DNA of 5,591 bases. Origin: an uncultured Eubacteriales bacterium. Its GTDB lineage: Bacteria; Bacillota; Clostridia; Oscillospirales; Oscillospiraceae. Location of the stretch: positions 1 to 5,591 of the forward strand of contig URDK01000125.1 of NCBI GenBank assembly GCA_900546485.1, in the 5' to 3' direction. Position 1 is the stretch's first letter. Every line of letters begins with the position of its first letter. Under the pieces are notes generated by a model. That model had not been told where the DNA came from. It did not search any database and was given only the letters and a program-made list of their open reading frames with translations. Made by a program: the position numbers and the translations under genes. This document shows, one piece after another, positions 1-5,249 of this stretch.

Positions 1-36
1 GGTGGTCGGTGACCTGCGCGCTGCGCGCATAAATAG

Positions 37-65
37 GCGCCGCCCCGGTTATATCGGGGCGGCGC
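37..65 (-). terminator. Rho-independent terminator after the vanW-like gene, probably bidirectional
   Basis: An 11-bp, perfectly paired, almost all-GC stem (37-47 with 55-65) encloses a 7-nt AT-rich loop. On the minus strand it starts six nt after the TAA stop of the vanW-like gene, is preceded by AAAA and followed by CTATTTATG, so it fits the end of the three-gene unit. On the plus strand the same stem is followed by TTTTGCTTATT, so it could also stop a convergent plus-strand gene entering from the left. Positions 1-36 are too short to prove such a gene; two plus frames have stops there (10-12 and 30-32). Confidence 0.85.
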
Positions 66-71
66 TTTTGC

Positions 72-1739
72 TTATTCGTCGAAATAGTAGCCCGGGTCGT
101 CGCTGGGGACGGCGGGGTCTGTGGGTTCCTCGGGCCACACGGGGTCGGTGGGTTCGATGGGCTCCGTCGGCTCAGGAGTGGGCTCCGGGGTGGGCGTCGG
201 GTAGACGATGTCCTCCTCGTGATAGTGGTACTCGCTGTACGCCTCTATCTCCTTGGAGATCAGAGCGCCGTTCTTGTCGTAAACATTGCGGTAAGTCGCG
301 GCCTTGTAGCCGGTGGCGGTCTCGGGGTACTCGCTGTTGTTGTAGACCAGCCAGGTGGTGTAGGTCATCTGGACATAGCTGCCGTCCTCGTCGGTGCCGA
401 CAATGTGGACGGAAACGGTGTTGTTCGAGCTGTCCACCGAGGCCAGTATTTTGATGGGCCAGTTGCGGTTGTTGGTGAACTTGAACTCGGGACCGCCCCA
501 GCTGACCGTGGCGTCCAGGCCCGCAGGCAGATAGCCGACAGGGAAGTAGTGGCAGGTGCGGGTGTCTATCTGGAGGTTCGCAAGCAGCGCCGCGTAGTAG
601 AGCGTGGAGCTCACCTGGCAGATGCCGCCGCCTACCTCCTGGACCACCTGACCGCCGGAGTACGCGCCGGCGGCCTTGTAGCCGCGCTCGGTAGTGCGCT
701 CGCCAAGGGCGTCGTTATAGGAGAACTGCTCGCCCGGGGCGAGGACGATGCCGTTGATGGCCTCCGCCGCAAGCTTAACGTTGGTGATACGGTTCTGCGT
801 GCTGCCGGAGAGGGAAGTGGTAACAGTCTCGCCCAGGTCGTCGGCAAAGAGCCGCGACTCCACGTACTCGGTAGTCATCTCGGGCTCCGTCAGCGTGAGC
901 GGGATCTTGACCGTGTCGCCAAGCTCGGCGGCGTCCCAGAGCTTCTGGGCCTCGGCCTTGTCGAAGTCCACGCCGGTGACGGAAGGGACGACTTCCTTCT
1001 TATCCTTGTCGTAATAGGCGTCGGAGGCCTCGCAGCAGACGGAGTTGTAGAGCTCGTCAATGTCGAGCTCAACGGAGGCGTCGACCTCGACCTCGTACTC
1101 TATCGGGCCGTACTTCATGTCCTCGAGCGCGGTTTTGACGAGGCTGATGAGTTCAGTCTCGTCTATCTCCACGGCGCTCGCGCCCTTGACGACCTCGAGA
1201 GTGTCGCCGTTTATCTCGACGCCGGAGGTCATGAGCCCGGACTTGACCTTGGTGACCTCGCTGCGCACGATTTCGCTCAGCGCGGCCTCGTCAACGCTGG
1301 CCTTGACCTCGACCTCGGCCCCGGAGAAGAGGCAGCGGACGTAGGCCATGGTGTTCGTCAGGATGTTGCCGCCGTGGCAGTAGTCGAAGGCCTCGTCGGC
1401 GGCCTCCTTTGCGGAGACCTCGGCCCCGACGTCGGCGGCGGAGACGCTGAGCGTGTGCTCCAGCGGGAGATCGACCGTGACGGTCTTGTCGCCCTCGCCC
1501 CAGCCGGCGGCCGTGAGCGCGTCCGCGGCCTCGGCGGCGGTCATTCCACCAACGTCCACGCCGTTTACGCTGACCTTGGGGTATATGGTGTCCGAGCCGG
1601 ATACGTATATGCCGAAGCCCGCCGCGCCCGCCATCAGCAGGGCGACGACCACGACGCAGATGATGGTCACATACTTTGCTGTGTTCCTGGCGCGCCGCTT
1701 TTTGGGGGCCAGGTGCTTGCTCTGATTTTCTCTTTTCAT
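72..1739 (-). CDS. VanW-family membrane-anchored, putative peptidoglycan-binding protein
   Basis: A 555-residue protein of the VanW family, whose biochemical role is unknown; the family is named after a gene in VanB-type vancomycin-resistance clusters, but most Firmicutes members are not resistance genes and no other van gene is here. Visible parts are a basic N-terminus (KKRRAR, 13-18); one membrane segment (about 22-47) with the rest predicted outside the cell; the entry motif YPKVSVNGVDVGGMTAAEA (53-71); two regions resembling the PG_binding_4 wall-binding domain (about 85-200 and 215-285); and the VanW core (about 312-445) with the signature GGGICQVSSTL (370-380). A region of unclear fold (455-510) follows, then a Pro/Thr/Glu/Asp-rich tail (514-549). 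The start is supported by GAGG five nt upstream. It lies 60 nt after hemW, probably on the same transcript, and ends six nt before a strong hairpin. Family assignment is firm; wall binding is inferred from the domains. Confidence 0.93.
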   Translation of the reverse strand: MKRENQSKHLAPKKRRARNTAKYVTIICVVVVALLMAGAAGFGIYVSGSDTIYPKVSVNGVDVGGMTAAEAADALTAAGWGEGDKTVTVDLPLEHTLSVSAADVGAEVSAKEAADEAFDYCHGGNILTNTMAYVRCLFSGAEVEVKASVDEAALSEIVRSEVTKVKSGLMTSGVEINGDTLEVVKGASAVEIDETELISLVKTALEDMKYGPIEYEVEVDASVELDIDELYNSVCCEASDAYYDKDKKEVVPSVTGVDFDKAEAQKLWDAAELGDTVKIPLTLTEPEMTTEYVESRLFADDLGETVTTSLSGSTQNRITNVKLAAEAINGIVLAPGEQFSYNDALGERTTERGYKAAGAYSGGQVVQEVGGGICQVSSTLYYAALLANLQIDTRTCHYFPVGYLPAGLDATVSWGGPEFKFTNNRNWPIKILASVDSSNNTVSVHIVGTDEDGSYVQMTYTTWLVYNNSEYPETATGYKAATYRNVYDKNGALISKEIEAYSEYHYHEEDIVYPTPTPEPTPEPTEPIEPTDPVWPEEPTDPAVPSDDPGYYFDE

Positions 1740-1799
1740 TTTATCCTCGGCTTCATATCGTAAAATTTTGTCCCACGCGCATATGACGGCGGCGTATGC

Positions 1800-3068
1800 T
1801 TATTGTTCCCGCCTGTGGCCTTTCATGTACATGTCCCGGAAAAGCTCCTCGTCGCCGGGCGGAAGCTCCGTCTTTTCCTCAGCGTCGAAGGCCTCCTTCA
1901 TCCAGGGGTTGACGGCCACGCGGCTGCCGGACTGCGCCTCGAGCAGCGCGCCGATGAGCAGGTTCGAGAGCAGGAAGCCGGAGCTGGTGAAGCGCCAGCG
2001 GTCCTCGTCGTTTTTGCGGGCCCAGCCCTTTTTCTCGAACTCCTCCAGCGTCCGCTGCAGCGGGGTGAAGTCGGAGCGGTAGAGCCTCGTGTACTCCTCA
2101 CCCTCGATGCCGTGCGCCGTCCTCATGCCGAGCATGACGTACTCGGAGGCGCGCTCGACAGGGGTGATGCGCTCGTACTCGTCGACGATGTTGAGGTCGC
2201 GCATGACGCCGATGATGTAGCGGTCCGCGTCCTTGACGTAGGAGAAGCGCGCCCCGCCCATGCAGGAGTGAGCCCCCGCGCCGAAACCCAGGTATTCGCC
2301 CAGCGTCCAGTAGCGCAGGTTGTGGCGGCTCTCGAAGTCCTTGATGGCGAAGTTCGATATCTCGTACTGCGCGTAGCCGTAGTGCTCGAGCATGTCGCAG
2401 GCGTAGAGGTACATGTCGGCCTGCTCGTCGTCCGAGGGGAGGAAGGGGGAGCCGTGGTACTTGTACATGGGCGTGCCTTCCTCGAGGGTGAGGCCGTAGC
2501 AGGAGATGTGCTCGGGCCGGAGCTCTATGGCCTTCATGAGCGTGTCGGCCCAGTCGGACTTGGTCTGGCTGGGCAGGCCGTAGATGAGGTCCAGGCTGAG
2601 GTTGTCGAAGCCCGCGTCGCGCGCCGCCCGGACGGCCATTTCGACCTGCTTCCAGTTGTGCCGGCGGCCGATGAGCTTCAGGATGTCGTTGTTCGCGGAC
2701 TGCACGCCGAGCGAGATGCGGTTGAAGCCCGCCTTGCGGAGCTTTTCAAGCTCCTTTAGGGACGCACTGTCCGGATTGACCTCCACGGTGACCTCGCTGC
2801 TCTTGAGCACGCGGCCCGTGCCGCGCAGCTCGTCCCAGATCTCGATGAGCCTGTCCGCGCCGTAATAGCTGGGAGTGCCTCCGCCGAAGTACACGGTGTC
2901 GATGTAATAACTCTTCATCGCGCCGTAGCTCTCGCGGATGTGCTCCACCAGCGCGTCCTGATACTTGGGCATGAGCCTGTCGCAGCCCGCGAGCGAATAG
3001 AAGTCGCAGTAGCCGCACTTGGAGGCGCAGAAAGGTATGTGGATGTAAATGCCGAGCGTCTTGTCCAT
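1800..3068 (-). CDS. hemW: Radical SAM heme chaperone HemW
   Basis: A 422-residue radical SAM protein of the HemN/HemW group. HemW proteins bind heme and are thought to deliver it to target proteins; they were long misannotated as oxygen-independent coproporphyrinogen III oxidase (HemN). The [4Fe-4S] cysteines are C14, C18 and C21 in a CX3CX2CXF arrangement; phenylalanine at 23, where HemN has a fourth cysteine, favours HemW. Other motifs are GGGTPS (62-67), EVNPD (96-100), RISLGVQS (117-124), DLIYGLPSQT (160-169), QYEISNFA (234-241), HNLRYW (249-254) and GFGAGAHS (261-268), all typical of HemW. The C-terminal HemW domain ends near 375; about 40 further polar residues make the protein slightly longer than usual. 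The start is fixed by a full AAGGAGG (3078-3084) nine nt upstream and by the early IYIHIPFC motif. It lies 51 nt downstream of htpG with no terminator between. Cytoplasmic, or at the membrane face, by analogy. Confidence 0.95.
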   Translation of the reverse strand: MDKTLGIYIHIPFCASKCGYCDFYSLAGCDRLMPKYQDALVEHIRESYGAMKSYYIDTVYFGGGTPSYYGADRLIEIWDELRGTGRVLKSSEVTVEVNPDSASLKELEKLRKAGFNRISLGVQSANNDILKLIGRRHNWKQVEMAVRAARDAGFDNLSLDLIYGLPSQTKSDWADTLMKAIELRPEHISCYGLTLEEGTPMYKYHGSPFLPSDDEQADMYLYACDMLEHYGYAQYEISNFAIKDFESRHNLRYWTLGEYLGFGAGAHSCMGGARFSYVKDADRYIIGVMRDLNIVDEYERITPVERASEYVMLGMRTAHGIEGEEYTRLYRSDFTPLQRTLEEFEKKGWARKNDEDRWRFTSSGFLLSNLLIGALLEAQSGSRVAVNPWMKEAFDAEEKTELPPGDEELFRDMYMKGHRREQ

Positions 3069-3119
3069 ATATGTGTGCCTCCTTGGTGCGTCAGGTTTGC
3101 GTGTGGTTTGCCTTTTTGA

Positions 3120-5036
3120 TCAGAACAGGGAACAGACGTCTTCCGCATAGGCGGAGGGGTCGTCGAGCTCCTCGCCCGCAATGAGCAGGGCCTGGGAGTG
3201 GAGGATGTTCACGAGCTTTTTGGCCTTTTCGGGGTCTGCGCTGACGGCGGACTCGAGGGCCTTGAAGGCGGGGTGGTCGGCGTTGAGCTCGAGCACGCGG
3301 GTGGCCTTGGGCGGCTCCATGCCGGTGTCGGGCATGCGCTTGAAGTAGCGCTCCATCTCGAGGGTTATGCTGCCCTCGGTGGTGAGGCACACGGGCGCGG
3401 AGACCAGCTTGCGGCTCAGGCGCACGACGGCGACCTTGTCGCCCAGCGTGTCTTTCACGAAGTCGAGGACGTCCTTCACGTCGGCCTCGCGCTTTTCCAT
3501 GTCGGCCTTCTCCTCCTCGGTCTCGAGACCGAGGTCGCCGGTGACTATGTTGCAGAACTTCTTGTCGGCGTGCTGACCCAGCTGCTCGACGATGTACTCG
3601 TCGACCTCCTCGGTCATGCAGAGTATCTCGAAGCCCTTGGAGCGCACCAGCTCCGCCTGGGGCAGACGCAGTATCTTGCGCACGTTCTCACCGACGGCGT
3701 AGTAGATGAACTTCTGCTCGGCGGGCATCCGGTCGGTGTACTCCTTGAGCGTCGCGGTCTTGTCCTCGGCGACGTTGTAGATGAGCAGGTCGCGCAAAGA
3801 CTCGATGTTCTGGCCGTAGTTCGCCACGGCGCCGTAGCGGAGCTGACGGCCGTAGTTCTTGTAGAACTGCTCGTACTTGGGCCGGTCGTTCTCGAGCATC
3901 TTGAGAAGCTCGTTTTTGATGCGCTTGTTGAGGTTCTGGGCGATGATGCGCAGCTGCCTGTCGTGCTGGAGCATTTCCCTGGAAATGTTCAGCGAGAGGT
4001 CGGGGGAGTCCACGATGCCGCGCACGAAGTAAAAGCTCTCGGCCAGCAGGTCGGGGCACTTCTCCATTATCATGACGCCGGAGCTGTAAAGCTGCAGGCC
4101 CGGCTCGTAGTCGGAGCTCATGAAGTCGAGCAGCTGCTTGCCGGGGATGAAGAGGAGCGCCTTGTAGCTGACCTGGCCCTCGGCGTTGACGCGGATGACT
4201 GCGGCGGGGTCGGTCGTGTCGTGGTACTTCTCCTTGTAGAAGTTCATGCAGTCCTCGTCCGAGACCTCGGATTTGGAGCGCTGCCAAATGGGTACCATAC
4301 TATTGACGGTTTCGCGCTCGATTTGGTTGACGGTTTCGTATTTTGGCGTGCCGTCTTCGTTCTTTTCTCCGGTCTCCTTGAATTCGGGCTTGGTCACGTC
4401 CATCTGAATGGGCCAGCGGATGTAGTCGGAGTACTTCTTGATGAGGCGCATCAGCTTCCAGAGCTGGAGGTAGTCGGAATAGCGCTCATTGTCGTCATCG
4501 GGCTTGATGTGCATGATGACGTCGGTGCCGACGCCGTCCTTTTCGCACTCGGTGATGGTGTAGCCGTCCGCGCCCTCGGATTCCCATTTGTAGGCCTGGT
4601 CGGAGCCGTAGGCGCGGGTGATGACGGTGACCTTGTCGGAGACCATGAAGGCGGAGTAGAAGCCGACGCCGAACTGGCCGATGATGTCGACGTCCGCGCC
4701 CTCCTTGGTGGTGTCGTCGATGCCGCCCTTGAAGGCCATGGAGCCGCTCTTGGCGATGACGCCGAGGTTGGATTCAAGCTCCTCCTTGGTCATGCCGATG
4801 CCGTTATCGGAGACGGTGATGGTGCGCGCACTCTCGTCCATGGACACGAGGATGCGGAAATCCTCGCGGTTCAGGCCCACCTTGTCGTCCGTCAGGGACA
4901 GGTAGCAGAGCTTGTCAATGGCGTCCGAGGCGTTGGAAATGATCTCGCGCAGGAAGATCTCCTTGTGGGTGTAGATGGAGTTGATCATGAGGTCGAGCAG
5001 CCGCTTGCTCTCGGCCTTGAATTGCTTCTTGGACAT
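3120..5036 (-). CDS. htpG: Hsp90-family molecular chaperone HtpG
   Basis: A complete 638-residue bacterial Hsp90, an ATP-driven dimeric cytosolic chaperone acting late in protein folding and remodelling. The N-terminal GHKL ATPase domain (about 1-220) shows FLREIISNASDA (28-39) with the predicted catalytic E31 and Mg-binding N35, DNGIGM (77-82) with the adenine-contacting D77, and the lid/glycine motif GQFGVGFYSAF (120-130). The middle domain (about 240-500) has PIWQRSKSEV (249-258) and the catalytic-loop motif LNISREMLQ (349-357) with R353 as the likely ATP-contacting arginine. The C-terminal dimerisation domain covers about 515-638 and ends in CSLF; as expected for bacteria there is no MEEVD. 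Length is normal and no key residue is missing. The start is supported by GGGAGGA (5047-5053) ten nt upstream. It is the first gene of the probable htpG-hemW-vanW-like unit and is divergent from metG. No CIRCE operator is present, so HrcA control is not indicated. Confidence 0.98.
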   Translation of the reverse strand: MSKKQFKAESKRLLDLMINSIYTHKEIFLREIISNASDAIDKLCYLSLTDDKVGLNREDFRILVSMDESARTITVSDNGIGMTKEELESNLGVIAKSGSMAFKGGIDDTTKEGADVDIIGQFGVGFYSAFMVSDKVTVITRAYGSDQAYKWESEGADGYTITECEKDGVGTDVIMHIKPDDDNERYSDYLQLWKLMRLIKKYSDYIRWPIQMDVTKPEFKETGEKNEDGTPKYETVNQIERETVNSMVPIWQRSKSEVSDEDCMNFYKEKYHDTTDPAAVIRVNAEGQVSYKALLFIPGKQLLDFMSSDYEPGLQLYSSGVMIMEKCPDLLAESFYFVRGIVDSPDLSLNISREMLQHDRQLRIIAQNLNKRIKNELLKMLENDRPKYEQFYKNYGRQLRYGAVANYGQNIESLRDLLIYNVAEDKTATLKEYTDRMPAEQKFIYYAVGENVRKILRLPQAELVRSKGFEILCMTEEVDEYIVEQLGQHADKKFCNIVTGDLGLETEEEKADMEKREADVKDVLDFVKDTLGDKVAVVRLSRKLVSAPVCLTTEGSITLEMERYFKRMPDTGMEPPKATRVLELNADHPAFKALESAVSADPEKAKKLVNILHSQALLIAGEELDDPSAYAEDVCSLF

Positions 5037-5055
5037 ATATTTGTATTCCTCCCGA

Positions 5056-5078
5056 GAAATAATATATAAGGTTATTTC
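5056..5078 (-). promoter_or_regulatory. AU-rich inverted repeat in the htpG leader
   Basis: GAAATAA-N9-TTATTTC forms 7-bp arms around a 9-nt AT-rich centre, lying just after the predicted htpG start site (about 5083) and ending two nt before the GGGAGGA Shine-Dalgarno. The position suits either a repressor operator at the start of transcription or a weak leader hairpin affecting ribosome access. It has the same N9 spacing as CIRCE but shares no sequence with it. Seen directly; function inferred. Confidence 0.35.
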
Positions 5079-5089
5079 GCAGTCTTATT

Positions 5090-5117
5090 ATTATAACACG
5101 CTTTTGACGATTTTCAA
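5090..5117 (-). promoter_or_regulatory. Predicted sigma-A promoter of htpG (extended -10)
   Basis: Read on the minus strand, TTGAAA (5117-5112) and a consensus TATAAT (5095-5090) are separated by 16 nt, and TG lies one base before the -10 hexamer (TGTTATAAT), an extended -10 common in Firmicutes. Initiation is expected near 5083, leaving a leader of roughly 45-50 nt before the htpG ATG. This is the best promoter in the window and probably drives htpG, hemW and the vanW-like gene together. Confidence 0.78.
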
Positions 5118-5133
5118 TATACAGCCCGCGTTA

Positions 5134-5146
5134 TGTGTAATACACA
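5134..5146. promoter_or_regulatory. Palindrome between the divergent promoters, possible operator
   Basis: TGTGTA-A-TACACA is a perfect inverted repeat with 6-bp arms and a one-base centre. It ends 11 nt before the metG -35 and begins 16 nt beyond the htpG -35, so a bound regulator could affect metG, htpG or both. Arms this close together do not make a good RNA hairpin, which favours a protein site over an RNA element. The regulator is unknown and no specific consensus is claimed. A palindrome of this size in AT-rich DNA can also occur by chance. Confidence 0.35.
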
Positions 5147-5157
5147 AGAGGAAAAAC

Positions 5158-5189
5158 TTGACGCGAGGAATGGAATGAGTTACTATAAT
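5158..5189 (+). promoter_or_regulatory. Predicted sigma-A promoter of metG
   Basis: TTGACG (5158-5163) is followed by overlapping -10 candidates. TACTAT (5181-5186) gives the ideal 17-nt spacer but matches only four of six positions; TATAAT (5184-5189) is perfect consensus but with a 20-nt spacer. Either places the transcript start about 5193-5197, roughly 55 nt before the metG ATG. The promoter's presence is well supported; which -10 is used is not settled. Confidence 0.65.
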
Positions 5190-5192
5190 CTA

Positions 5193-5215
5193 ATGGAAAA
5201 ACAGAAGTTTTTCAT
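5193..5215 (+). promoter_or_regulatory. Stem-loop at the predicted 5' end of the metG transcript
   Basis: GAAAAAC (5196-5202) pairs with GTTTTTC (5207-5213) around an AGAA tetraloop; AT (5193-5194) can add two pairs with AT (5214-5215) across a bulged G at 5195. The predicted start site falls at the foot of this stem, so the mRNA would begin with a hairpin, a placement known to stabilise bacterial transcripts. The stem is mostly A-U and is unlikely to act as a terminator. Confidence 0.4.
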
Positions 5216-5236
5216 CAAAGAAAAGAAGAGAGGAAC

Positions 5237-5248
5237 GGAGGAATCTCC
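5237..5248 (+). promoter_or_regulatory. metG Shine-Dalgarno with a small overlapping hairpin
   Basis: GGAGGA (5237-5242) is the ribosome binding site, seven nt before the ATG, and fixes the start. GGAG (5237-5240) is complementary to CTCC (5245-5248) across a GAAT tetraloop, so the site can fold on itself into a four-pair hairpin. The Shine-Dalgarno itself is secure; a regulatory effect of so short a stem is speculative. Confidence 0.5.
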
Positions 5249-5249
5249 A

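Noticed and set aside
2..454. 150-codon plus-strand open frame at the left edge
   Set aside because: It runs through the terminator hairpin and antisense to the vanW-like gene; its Arg/Cys/Ser-rich translation is typical of a wrong frame.
72..1739. Vancomycin-resistance determinant
   Set aside because: Only the VanW domain is shared; no van ligase, dehydrogenase, dipeptidase or two-component genes are nearby, and such proteins are common in Firmicutes chromosomes.
219..1763. 514-codon plus-strand open frame opposite the vanW-like gene
   Set aside because: The same GC-driven shadow effect: biased composition, no family resemblance, and the minus frame carries the clear VanW signature.
1757..1785. 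Separate promoter for the vanW-like gene
   Set aside because: TACGAT could be a weak -10, but the base run 17 nt upstream (CATATG) bears no resemblance to a -35.
1779..1799. Possible terminator between hemW and the vanW-like gene (GCATA-N11-TATGC)
   Set aside because: Only five pairs with an 11-nt loop and no adjoining T-run on the minus strand; the AAAATTTT at 1762-1769 is separated by GC-rich sequence.
1803..2759. 318-codon plus-strand open frame opposite hemW
   Set aside because: A shadow of the well-conserved HemW coding sequence, with no credible domain.
1800..3068. Oxygen-independent coproporphyrinogen III oxidase (HemN)
   Set aside because: The cluster motif is CX3CX2CXF rather than CX3CX2CXC, and HNLRYW plus GFGAGAHS are HemW traits.
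3198..5069. 623-codon plus-strand open frame opposite htpG
   Set aside because: It is antisense to a fully conserved HtpG, has Val/Leu/Gly/Asp-rich low-complexity composition and no recognisable motif; GC-rich third positions remove stops from the opposite strand.
5037..5249. CIRCE operator or T-box leader in the divergent region
   Set aside because: No TTAGCACTC-like arm occurs, and the metG leader is far too short for a T-box.
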